Assembly (NCBI GenBank): GCA_025201365.1
Contig: JAIXMF010000002.1
Coordinates: 806,001-870,000, forward strand
Reading direction: 5' to 3'
From: Syncephalis plumigaleata
Lineage: Eukaryota; Zoopagomycota; Zoopagomycetes; Zoopagales; Piptocephalidaceae
Length of the DNA stretch: 64,000 nt
Shown here in pieces: positions 15,518 to 25,824 of the stretch; positions within the stretch are counted from its first letter, which is position 1, and the number at the start of each line of letters is the position of its first letter. Below the pieces are notes generated by a model. The model worked only from the letters and a program-made list of their open reading frames with translations, searched no databases and was not told the DNA's origin. A program made the translations under genes and the position numbers.

Positions 15518-16180
15518 ATGGCTCGTATCGCAAAGACGTCGGTCAAGTTATCGTGCGCGGCTTGTCATCGAGTGTACTCGTGTCTGACCTCGCTACGTAC
15601 GCACTGCCAACGAAAGCATCATATCATGATCGCTCGGCAAAAGTGCGGGCGAAAGCGGCAACAACTCGTGGATGCAGATGCAGTCACGCGTCAGCGTCAC
15701 TTTAGTCGAGTCTGGTTCTACCGTAATCGTGATAAGCGTAATGCGACACGGCGCGAGAAACGTTTGGTCGAGCGAGTCGTCAGTCTTGACGAGGTGGACG
15801 ATAAAACGCTCATCGGCAATGTTAAACAGTTGCGCGATCGTATTATCGCTACGTTCGAGTTCCCGAAGACGCCGTTGCACATGTGGATTCTAGGATGCGT
15901 CATACTCGAGGTGGATCACAACATGGACGTTAACCTGGCGCCTCTCTGGTTCTGCGACAAGCCCGACTTGGACGACTACGATTGCGCGTTGATTCGCGAG
16001 AACATCGAGAAAACACTCTACTATCCGGATCGACCAACGCACGTCAAGATCGATGTCTACAATCTACGAGTGTTCGCCCATCAATACGCGCTACGGCATC
16101 CGGAATTCCCGCTGGAGTTCATTCGACTGGATCGTGATAGTGTGGCGCAAGCACGACGCTACAAATCCGCGAAACACTAG
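15518..16180 (+). CDS. Orphan single C2H2 zinc-finger protein
   Basis: A single-exon frame of 220 residues. Near the N-terminus is one classical finger: C13-x2-C16-x12-H29-x4-H34, in a basic context rich in Arg/Lys. Residues ~45-85 are strongly basic. The C-terminal ~120 residues (MWILGCVILEVDHNMDVNLAP; LEFIRLDRDSVAQARR) look like a folded alpha/beta domain I do not recognise. Third positions are visibly richer in G and C than in the neighbours (many gcg, cgc, gtc, gac codons), and there is no intron, unlike almost every other gene here. It ends 270 bp from the convergent AIP1 gene. Nucleic-acid binding is suggested by the finger; nothing more specific is supportable. Confidence 0.7.
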   Translation: MARIAKTSVKLSCAACHRVYSCLTSLRTHCQRKHHIMIARQKCGRKRQQLVDADAVTRQRHFSRVWFYRNRDKRNATRREKRLVERVVSLDEVDDKTLIGNVKQLRDRIIATFEFPKTPLHMWILGCVILEVDHNMDVNLAPLWFCDKPDLDDYDCALIRENIEKTLYYPDRPTHVKIDVYNLRVFAHQYALRHPEFPLEFIRLDRDSVAQARRYKSAKH

Positions 16181-16450
16181 AACGTCCAGGCAACAAGCTG
16201 ATCTTCCCCGCATTCAGTTGATGGTACGTATAGGGCGATAGGACGAGCTGCTATACCATTTGTATCATGTTGCCATACTAGTTCTATTAACAATAAAGAC
16301 AACGATGAATGTCGCCCCAATAGTTAGCAATAATATTTATCGATCATTGTTATTGCGTGTATATATATATATATGAAGTGTAGACTAGTAATTCTTTTCT
16401 AGTTTATTGATTACTTTAAAAGATACTAGTATAGTTGTCGGATGAGATAT

Positions 16451-19091
16451 TTAGGTATGATATTGTAACTTCCATACTTTGATGGTTGCATCACGTCCCG
16501 CTGTAGCCAAAGTGGAATCATCGATGAATTGAGCGGCTGACGCCTCGCTGGCATGAGCACCTATCCTCGAGTGTATTAGTAGTTACCCTTATCAATGCTA
16601 CTACATCTAATGACTTCTTACCAAGAATCGGGATACGCTGATTAGGACTCGCCACACTCCATACGTAGACATTAGTATCCAAGGCACCAGTAGCCACATG
16701 CTTACCATCTGGTGACCATGCGATACTGGTAATACGACTCGTATGCGAAACCCATTGCGTTATTATAGCCTAGTTCATTAGGATGCAATAAATATATACC
16801 CGTTGTAATGAGCCATTCACTATATACTATTATTGTTCGTCATTTCTTACTTTATGGCTACTCGTATCGTATACGACTAGTTTCCCTAGAGTATCACCCA
16901 CAACAAGTAGTGTCCATCAGGTGAATATGCCATCACTGTAGGTGTCGCTCTTCCTTCGCTATAGGTGGCAATGGGCGTATCCCATTGTACTTTATCGTTT
17001 GATACAGTATATTCGCGAACTTTATTGTCCTATTATTATCATTATTGTTGTTGTTATATATATATATATATATATATAGTGGTTATGTTCATTATATTAC
17101 TTGCCTGATGACCGACTGCCACTCGTTTACCATCCAATGTGATGCTTACAGCTTCTGCTGGTAGATTGCTATCATTCAATTGATCAACCATATCATGATC
17201 ACGACGCAGTAGTGCTACTGTTTTTTGCAATGTTGCACTGCTACCAATCCATCACCACTCGCCGATAGTTGTTTGGGTGCACCATTCACTGCAATGATCT
17301 TTTCACTATTAACATACATGTCATTATTCGTATTAGTATTATTAGTACAGCTTCAATTAGTTACCACTTACGTGTACGTGTCACTACCATCAGGAATGGT
17401 ACGTAGTTGTTCATCCAATCCTACGGTGTATATACATTTGGCATTGGGATCACGTACTAAACCAACAGTTGAGGTAATATCCGGTTTATCATTGGCAATT
17501 CGTGCACCATAGCCGTCATCAATGCTCCATTGACGTATGTAATAGTTAAGGATAATGTTAGTTTAGCGTAGATACTATTAGTCATTTCAGACATATCAAG
17601 GATATAGACTCGACCCTCATAGCTTGATGACCATAATGTTTTCCCTCCATCACTTGCTAATCCTGTGATGGCACTTTGATGTCCCTATACATTGATTAAT
17701 TCGTTATTATTTACTCAGCTAATAGATTATAGTTCAGCTACTTACACCGATGATACGTGCTGGTTTCTCTGGTACACGCGGATCTAGACAGTTCAATTCA
17801 CCTGACAATGATAGCGACACTAAATAATCCCCTTGCCAAATGTTGCCCACTTGTTGATGGCCAGCATTGGATTGTTGCGCAAACTGGAATGTACTAAACA
17901 TGAATAAACATATAGATCAGTATAGTATCCATTGTAGAATGAATAGCTACATACTTTACCACTTTACTTGACGCAATGTCCCAAATCTTTGCACTACCAT
18001 CTGCCGATGAAGTCAATATTTGAGTACTATCCGGTTTCCAGGCTAGCGAATAAATACCGCCCTTATGGGCATCACTACCAGCGCTATCTGACAAGTCGGC
18101 AACACGTTCACCTGATGCGCCATTGTATAAGAATAGCTATGATAGCAATATCAATAATACAATTAGATTGACAAGTATATGACTATGACGTTCACTTACC
18201 TTGCCATCAGCACCAACGCTAGCAAAGTGATCGCCATTAGGTGAGAATCGTACACAATTCACAAATCGTGTATGATCCTTAATAGAGAATTGGAACCGAT
18301 AGGGTGGGCCATGGAAGAAACAAACGATATTGTCATCTCCCGCAGTTACCGCGCGATAAGGTCGATTAGCACGGATATGACATGAATTGACGGTTTTACT
18401 GTGGCCCATAATCTCGCCTACAGTATTACCCGAGTCATAGGTGAAGGCACGTCCAAATCTAATATACATAAATAAACTATTATCAGATGGATAGATGTAC
18501 ACTTACCGTTCACGTCCCTCGCCAACTGCAATAATACGTTGACTATCGCCATCCCATGATAGATCATTGATCTTGCCACCGATAGCCGATACTTGTAACT
18601 TTAATATTTGTTCTGGTTGAGTAGCATCCCAGATACGAACATTACCCTGCACATCTAGTAATAAAATGTGAACATCATGCCAGTACTAGTCAATAGGATT
18701 ATCTTACCTGATGATGCTACATAATAACCAGAGGGGGAGATACGAGCTACCGTTGTATTGGAGGAGTGTTGCGTATACTCTACACCAGCACCAGGGTCCT
18801 ACACACGTATATATATATATATATATATTATATGGGCTAGTTAGTTCAGTCTATTCTATAGTATCATAACTGCTGCTAGTTATCAATAATACTTACCGCT
18901 AAATCTCGTATGATAACCGTGCGGCCATTACAATAAACAACACGCTTGCCTTCTTTAGGGTCATCGCCTAGTAGAACTGCACGTCCTCGTTCAGTGGCAG
19001 GTAACGCAGAGAGTACTTTTTCTATATATTATGTATGAATATATGACTAATACATCTGCTATATGGTTTACTTACGCTTAGTAAATGACAT
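16451..19091 (-). CDS. AIP1: Actin-interacting protein 1 (WDR1/Aip1)
   Basis: A WD40-repeat protein that works with cofilin to disassemble actin filaments. The start is a 16-base exon (19076-19091, ATG TCA TTT ACT AAG C) followed by GTAAGT. Diagnostic sequence after it: LSALPATERGRAVLLGDDPK, then GKRVVYCNGRTVIIRDL. Later exons give GEIMGHSKTVNSCHIRANRP, FVNCVRFSPNGDHFASVGAD, GGIYSLAWKPDSTQILTSSA and ILGGHQSAITGLASDG-type blades, ending DATIKVWKLQYHT with TAA at 16451. About ten short introns, several carrying TA dinucleotide runs (17056-17079, 18807-18828). The length (~600 residues, two seven-bladed propellers) fits the family. No clear frame break was needed in the parts I translated. Confidence 0.93.
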
Positions 19092-19346
19092 GTTATAAAT
19101 GATGACTATAGAAAGTAAATGATAAGAACAGTTTCTAGTTATTCTACCATGTCGATTCGTCGTTTCCTATTGTTGTTATTGCGTCACATGTTTTGTTGAC
19201 AAAGGCAGTTCGTTCGTGAATGTGGATAATACGATATAAATGGAAATAATAGCATGACATACATGATGTACACGTAGTAGTAGTAGTAGAAGATAATATC
19301 GATACGGTTAAAGTTGCATTTATTATAAGCGCCTTAGTGTCCACCA

Positions 19347-20781
19347 TCACGGGTGAAGTTCATCGGGATAGTAGAAGAATGCAACAGCAACAATTGCATA
19401 TGTTCCTAATAGCATGGCACCTTCAAGCCAGTTGCTCTTGCCATCCATGATAGATAGTTGGTGATCAATACCGAGACGAACATGACTACCGTCTCGAAAC
19501 CATGGAAGAACAAGGTCATCGGCTGACCGATAGCCCAACCGATAATGACGAGCAATGGCGTGACGAGTAGGGCAATCTGCATACTGGAGCCAAGAGCAAC
19601 ACCAATGGCAAGATCCATCTTGTTCTTCATGGCAGTGGTAACGGCAGTCATGTGTTCGGCGGCATTGCCAACAATCGGCAACAAGATTAGACCGACAAAT
19701 GTGTCACTTAGAGCGCCACCCTTGGTGATTGCTTCGATGGAGCTAACAAGCATCTCTGCATGGAAAGCAACCAGCACAGTGACTGCAACTAATGCCACAA
19801 CAGAAAAAGGCATGGTTAATGTGGCATATTCCGTATCATCTTCTTCTTCTTCTTCTTCTTCTTCTTTAGTATGTGTCTCTAAATTCACATCCTGATGATT
19901 AGAAATACTTGCACCATGGCTGTTTTCATCGTCTGATGGTCGGGAAGCATTAGCTGCCTCAGAATGATGGGAGGATAGAGCGACTGTCGATGCTTTCTCT
20001 TCGTTGCCAGCCTCGTACAAGTGGGCGTGCGTTCTAAGCTGAAATAATAGATAGAGACGTAGATTAAAAGCATGAAGATGGCTGCAATATGCGACAAACG
20101 TAAAACAGCTTGATCCGCTTTTTCATGGTTAGTTAGCGTTAACCAGAAAGCAGCGGGGATCAATAGTGACAAGCAGCTAAGTGCAAGAAGCGAGGCATAG
20201 TTTTGAGCTGCAGTCAAGTTGAATGATTGCTCAGAGAATTTAAAACCACCGAGTAAGAAACAGAAGCCAAGTACCTAGCAATATTGATTGTTAATATTAC
20301 TAACTAGTATCGATGATGATGATTACTTACTAGTAGTAGATTGGACAGGATAGATCCGAGTAATGATGCTTGCACCACACGAATTAAACCATCCTTCACG
20401 GCAACAATGCAATGATCAATTCAACGGCATTGCCAAATGTGGCGTTCAATAATCCACCAATGGTTTCGCCGAAGCGTAAGGCAATTTCCTCGGTGGCATA
20501 GCCAAGCATGCTTGCCAAGGGGATAATAGCGAGGAAATTAAAAATAAACACAATTATGCCAGACCAGCCTACATGATAAGAAACGAATCCAAGTGGAATG
20601 AACACTAATAGCACGTTGATGTAATTTCCTAAGATAAAATGACGAACTGACGATATGGTTGTAGGATCTGGATGGCGCGCTTTACATGGGCCGAATGATT
20701 GCTGCCCGACGCAGGTTCATCTACTATCCGGGACTCTGGTCGAGTCAACCGAGTTGCTTGACGAAGTACCGTTTGACTCAT
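19347..20781 (-). CDS. VCX1: Vacuolar Ca2+/H+ exchanger (CAX)
   Basis: A cation/proton antiporter of the CAX family, expected in the vacuolar membrane. It begins [18 protein letters not shown] at 20781. The membrane core starts [20 protein letters not shown], then carries the first signature [11 protein letters not shown] (c-1) and, in the second half, [20 protein letters not shown] (c-2) followed by [20 protein letters not shown]. The central acidic loop contains a poly-Glu tract from a TCT/TTC run (~19841-19865), the usual position of the acidic motif between the halves. The frame appears broken by single bases near 20630, 20405, 20035 and 19480, each time with CAX homology continuing on the far side. 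An alternative for 20630 is a 23-base intron (see rejected). At least one normal intron separates 20275-20335. Confidence 0.88.
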
Positions 20782-21294
20782 GGATATTCAACGAGATATG
20801 AATGTCTGTTAATATGCTGGCAAAACAACAAGTAGCAAGTAGCAAGTAGTAGCAAATAGTAGTGAGTAAGCAGTAGGTCACTCCTGTAAATGCAGTAAAC
20901 AACAAGCTCGATTATAACAACAGAATATGGATACTAGATTATTTAACAGAAACAAAATAAAGAGCGGATGCGGCGGATTAAATTCGTTTACAAAGCCGCG
21001 AGCAGCAATGGCATAAGGCAATAGCCCCAAAGTTGTACGTCAACATAGTGCTGCTTAACCAATCAACGATGTGTGCAACGACCACCTTCCCAAAATATGC
21101 AAATGGATGTAATAATAATAATAGAACGTTCAATAGATTGAGCAAATATACGAATCTGGTGTTCAACGCTTTATAATGTAATCATTAGTAAGTGCATGAT
21201 CACATTTATACTCGGTGCATTATAGCTTAAATAAATTGTTATTATTTCATATCAACATCACCGTATGTCATACTACGTGGAAGGTAACATTTAC
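20782..21294. other. Intergenic between tandem minus-strand genes
   Basis: Promoter region of the CAX gene and 3' flank of RRP41. Contains a short AGTAGCAAGT repeat (~20826-20850) and an AATAATAATAAT run near 21111. No gene seen. Confidence 0.6.
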
Positions 21295-22496
21295 TTATAT
21301 TGACTGACTAAGTGATTTCATCGATTCACGCACTGCATTATCCATAACTGTATGAATTTGACGACAACCATCCATGGCAAGTGACATCATCTTTCGAATT
21401 GATCAGCATGTACGCGAGATGTCATCTATATTAGAACGAAGTTAATAAGCTTGTCTATGCCTATTAATTGTGTTGTATACTTGCCTGTAATAAAGTAACC
21501 TTTCCACTTCGTGGTAGGATAGCCACTGTTAAATCGGGTGTTTCCGATGATGCCTCTTCAACATGATTCAGATCTAAATGATTCGACAATGTTAGCAACA
21601 CAGTATTGATAGTCAAATGATTGTCACCTACCGAGAAGTGCTTGACTGTCAACATTCCCGCCTGTGCATGCACATACATAGTCAATCATAGGGACACCAG
21701 CGTCAATGAGTGCTAATGTTACAGCATTAATTGTTGCTTGTAATGCACCTAGTCAATAATGGTTAATAGAATCTTCTTATATATCCAGATACATGTACAT
21801 GTACATATATATATATATGCATACCACCATCATCTTGTAACAACTGAATATAAATATCAATTTGTGAACGAGGGAATAGCGTCGTTTGAATGGCCGACTC
21901 GAATGTTTGTTTAATGGCAAGTCCTGACTCTAATAATCGTCTAATATACATATATAATACACTCGCTCAGTACAAATATTCATCTAGTGATCGCTATCTC
22001 GCAATTACCTATCATTCTTTGATCGTTTCTTACGCTCTCCCGTACTGAATGGCGCTACCGTATATTCAACATTGATATAGGCTCGATCATGCATGGCATG
22101 CGCTCTATGTCGAGTCTAATAACTTGTTAACAATAAATGCTATCGTGCGTATATATATATATATATACTACAGAGTATGTAGTAATTACCTCGCGTGGAC
22201 CATACACGACAGCCAACACCTTAGTGTTACCTTGCTCTATGTATGCAGAACCATCGGCATGCGACAATGGAGACAAGCTACATTTGACTTTACGTAGTTC
22301 GTTGGCACGACGACCATCTACGCGTAATCCTATAAACACAAAGAATCACCTATTAGCCATATATTTATAGCAATATAGGAGAACCCATTGCATCTATACT
22401 ACCCTCTGGACTTAATAGTTCCAAGCGTGGCTACATATAACATCCTTAGTATTAATATATATGTATCTTTCTCGTTGTGTGTATGTGACATACCAT
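21295..22496 (-). CDS. RRP41: Exosome RNase PH-like subunit Rrp41
   Basis: A ring subunit of the RNA exosome that helps thread RNA to Rrp44/Rrp6. Exon 1 appears to be the start codon alone (22494-22496), followed directly by GTATGT. Exon 2 starts at 22430 and reads PRLELLSPEG; splicing then gives LRVDGRRANELRKVK and GSAYIEQGNTKVLAVVYGP. This is the textbook Rrp41 N-terminus (family: LELLS.QG.R.DGRR). Further exons carry the RNase PH core: YINVEYTVAPFSTGERKKR, FPRSQIDIYIQLLQDDGG and NAVTLALIDAGVPMIDYV. The C-terminal helix DNAVRESMKSLSQSI ends with TAA at 21295. About six introns in 1.2 kb. It is divergent from RPC53 with 173 bp between start codons, so the two share a promoter. Confidence 0.93.
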
Positions 22497-22669
22497 GGTA
22501 ATATTGTTATAAAGAAAAAAGAAAAAGAAAACACCAAATAGACACTTTTGTTTTTTCCGTTCTCGTCTTATTCATTTGTTTATTATCAAGTATTCTATTG
22601 GAAGGACTACTACTACTACTACTATATCGTCATTTATTGATAGTGCCTTGTCTAGAGGCAGTATAGAAC

Positions 22670-24439
22670 ATGGCAGACAAGAAAGATACCTCGAAGCAAA
22701 AGGATGCCGCGTCGAGTGAACCTGGTGATGCCGGCACGTCAACACCACAAGGACGATTACCGTCACTGCGTCCTAGTAAGGATTTCACGCTAGGTGGAAA
22801 GCAAAAGGTAGACTACATTGTACACTAGATACACGACAGTAGATATTTATCAACTGGATGTAGACGCAATTCATGCCAACAGTACCTACGAAGAGAAACA
22901 AGAAAGAACCGTAAGTGCTCATATACAAAATGTAATTGATAATAGCATCAATACTAACACCACTGATTGTCACTATCAGTACTACAGCAGATGTACCTGT
23001 CAAGGCAAGTTGTATGATTAGACACGCGCCACATGAAAGAACAATTTGCTTACATTAATACAGCAAGAGAAAGGTGGATCGAGTCGTGGTGGTCGTGGTG
23101 GAGGGCGTGGCGGACGCGGTGGACGTGGTGGAGGAATGCGTGGTCGTGTCGAATTATCCTCAACAGCCACGGGATTCCTCGCTATGGGACCATCAAATCT
23201 TGGTAAGTAGAATAATCATATGTCAATGATTGACTATTTACATGAAATACAGCGGCATCTAGAATGGGTAGATTTAGTGGTTCAAGTGGAGGAGGAGGCG
23301 GAGGTGGTGGTGGTGGTGGTGCACCAGGCAGTGCAGGTGCCGCAATGCTTGATCTAGACGCAGCGATCAAGGAAGGAACCGCCAGTTTCCCACTTGATTT
23401 ATGGGCACCTGTAGCTTATGATACAGTTGGTGGTGCATCTACATCTCAACGTAGTAATCAACAAAATAAAGGTAAATCAGCGGCTAGAAATGCAAAAACA
23501 TCAGCAAGTAAGTAATTCATGATGATGATGATGATGACAACAATAGTAATATTAATATATTGTTACAATTATACAGTTGCCGTAAAGATGGAAGATGATA
23601 TAGATGACAGTGATGGTATTAAGATAAAACAAGAGGAGGATGTTCTAGCTATGCTTCAACAGGAAGTAACCGAGTCAGCAACTGATGATATGGAAATGCA
23701 TGATGATATGATTGAAGACGAGGAAACCATACCACCACCAGCTAGGAATCTACTACATCCGATAATTGCAAATAACACACAAATATTTCCACGTACTGTA
23801 AGTAATCTAGATAAGCAATATACATATACATGTATGTATGTACTAATTCCATTAACTAGTCTGCAAGAGATGAGAATCTATTCTTCTTCCAATTCCCAAC
23901 GGTAATGCCAAAATTCAATCCATCTATTAATGCATCCACATCATTTGAAAGAAATACACAAACTGATACTGCAACTGATGTAAAAATGGAGAACGAATCA
24001 GCCGATACTTCCATGAATGATGCTGTCAAGGTCAAGAGTGAGAAGATGGACGTAGATCTTACTACGACTACTACGACTACCGATGATAACTCGAATGATG
24101 AGAATACGCAAACTAGTAACACGGCATCAGGATCAAAGAGCATTGAAGGATTAGTTGGTAAACTTGTTGTATACAAATCTGGTCGTATGCGACTACGTCT
24201 TGGTACTGTTGAAATGGATGTAAGTAATACAATACTAATACAATATTGTTAGTAACAGTAGTAATAGAACTAATGTTTTCTTTTACAATTAGATTACTGA
24301 TGGTGCTAATTGCGCATTCCCTCAAGAAATAGCTGCCATTGATGAATCATCAAAGACTATTAGTATTCTAGGCACGGTGGCTAATCGATTTGTGTGCACA
24401 CCGAATATAACACATATGCTATCAAATCAAAATACATGA
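22670..24439 (+). CDS. RPC53: RNA polymerase III subunit C53 (RPC4)
   Basis: A Pol III-specific subunit that, with C37, acts in promoter opening, termination and reinitiation. It starts MADKKDTSKQKDAASSEPGD. Exons join to give ...FMPTVPTKRNKKEPTTADVPVK, then an RGG/Gly-rich block (RGGRGGGRGGRGGRGGG) and a ten-residue glycine run. An acidic middle follows, with repeated lysine-in-acid motifs (KMEDDID, IKQEED) that resemble SUMO sites. The conserved C-terminal domain reads GKLVVYKSGRMRLRLGTVEM, then DITDGANCAFPQEIAAID and ILGTVANRFVCTPNITHML, ending at TGA 24437. This C-terminal barrel is the Pfam RNA_pol_Rpc4 signature. The intron at 23005-23063 has a GC donor (AAG/GCAAGT). Confidence 0.92.
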
Positions 24440-24868
24440 ACATTTTATTATTACTATTAGAAATTAATTAATAGAGTACCATTGTAGCATGTATCGTATA
24501 TGAATGCTAGTAAGTGATGGCATTCAAGTTTACCCCTGTCATTATCACAAGTAATACCTGCTCCTTTTTGATACTTGATCATTTTATTGTACTTGTCAGT
24601 CAGATCATTGTACACTTCTTTCTTTTCTCTCTCTTACTTTCCCTCTTCTCGTCTTTTCACCTTCTCTTCTTTGTGTTATTGCCGTAGCACGTAGATGTAT
24701 ATAGTGCCGTCTCTCTTTCGTTTCTTTGGCTACAATCATCGTGCATATACTGACAGATTATTGCCATCTCATCTTTAATTCATGTTAATTCCTTTTGTCA
24801 TATACTTGCATTACTATCTACGCTACTTCCAGTACCTTTTCTTATATATTGTATATGTTGTTTGCACT
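24440..24868. other. Intergenic 3' flank of RPC53
   Basis: Pyrimidine-rich sequence (CTTTCTTTTCTCTCTC around 24612-24665). No gene seen. It ends at the left target-site duplication of the SINE. Confidence 0.6.
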
Positions 24869-25222
24869 CTACAAACGATGAATTTTTTTTTTTTTTTTTT
24901 CTTGTTAGAACATATTTGGCTATATGCCGTCTTTTATTATAAATGAATAAACCAGGGTTATAATAACAAACAATTTGACAAACAGCCCAATGCCCACGGA
25001 ATGGAAATGTGTCTTGCGAGTGCAGACCACGGTTGTGTAGCAGAAAACCAACTAGCATATAGTCGGTAGGTTAATAAATGTCAACATTTCTGTTAACTAG
25101 TTAGAAATGATACCTTTTTCCCTATGACGGGATTGGCAGGAATCGAACCCAGGACCTATTCGTCCGAGAAATAGAGCGTAACCACTTGGCTACAACCCCA
25201 TCCTCATCTACAAACGATGAAT
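24869..25222 (-). mobile_element. tRNA-derived SINE with target-site duplications
   Basis: Read on the minus strand, the element has a tRNA-like head (25199 down to 25128), an unrelated body of about 225 bp, and an uninterrupted 18-base A tail (T run 24883-24900). It is bounded by a perfect 15-bp direct repeat, CTACAAACGATGAAT, at 24869-24883 and 25208-25222. The head contains an intact Pol III A box (TAGCCAAGTGG) and B box (GGTTCGATTCC), a 7-bp acceptor-like stem (GGGGTTG/CAATCCC) and an anticodon-like loop CTCGGAC (would read CGG, proline). The D stem and one T-stem pair are imperfect and no T-run terminator follows, as expected of a SINE head rather than a tRNA gene. Perfect duplications and an undecayed tail indicate a recent insertion. 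A LINE supplying the retrotransposition machinery is inferred. Confidence 0.88.
25128..25199 (-). promoter_or_regulatory. Pol III internal promoter / tRNA-like head of the SINE
   Basis: A 72-base tRNA-related module forming the 5' part of the SINE. The A box lies at about 25182-25192 and the B box at about 25142-25152. It would fold as a tRNA with anticodon CGG, but stem mismatches and the element context argue against a working tRNA-Pro gene. Confidence 0.75.
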
Positions 25223-25310
25223 CGGCCATGCGGGAATGATCACGAAAATGACGCGGTAGGAAAGACTAGAAAAAATTGGTCAAAATTTCAGCGAACGATT
25301 GGATTCGCTA

Positions 25311-25384
25311 GTTTTCGTGGTGTAGTCGGTTATCACGTCTGTCTAACACACAGACGGTCCCCGGTTCGAATCCGGGCGAAAACA
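25311..25384 (+). tRNA. tRNA-Val (anticodon AAC)
   Basis: A complete cloverleaf: acceptor stem GTTTTCG/CGAAAAC; D arm with GTGTAGTCGGTTATCAC; anticodon stem TCTGT/ACAGA with loop CTAACAC, giving anticodon AAC; T arm CCGG-GTTCGAATC-CCGG type; discriminator A. There is no intron. A TCCTTTT run just downstream fits a Pol III terminator. It lies 89 bp right of the SINE. Confidence 0.96.
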
Positions 25385-25824
25385 TCCTTTTGCTACGCTT
25401 TGTGCTTATTTTGCAAGTTGTAAAAGCTGTATGCGTCTTTATTTTGCTTAAAACGACACTATAGTACCGGTGAAATGATAAGGAATAGAAAAGAGTAAGT
25501 GCTAAAGGTAAGTAAAAAGTATGAATCGAAATGAATAAATAGTCGAATTACTTGATGTTATTAGGAATGGTAATAGCAGAACTACTCGTATAACTTGAAA
25601 GGCTATCGGTATATCGAATTGAATATTTATATGTTTATTACTATGCTGCAACGGTGTATTCGTCTCTCTGGCAATGTTTGTTGCTTTGTCATATTAGAGT
25701 AAAAAGCAATTATTCTTTCCTTTCTCATCAAGGCCATTCGCAAGTCTACTACAGAATAGATGTAGTATGGTGGATAAATTGATGAAATAAAATGCTAATG
25801 ACAAATTGCTATTTCGCGTTTGAA
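25385..25824. other. Intergenic
   Basis: AT-rich flank between tRNA-Val and the 3' end of the Rua1_C gene. No supported feature apart from the T run directly after the tRNA. Confidence 0.6.

Noticed and set aside
20608-20632. A 23-base intron (GTCAGT...CTTAG) in the CAX gene
   Set aside because: It would restore the frame, but it is far shorter than every other intron here (about 50 bp or more), and the other breaks in the same gene are single-base; a missing base is simpler.
25128-25199. Functional tRNA-Pro(CGG) gene
   Set aside because: Stem mismatches, no Pol III terminator, and its position as the head of a tailed element flanked by 15-bp duplications make it a SINE head.
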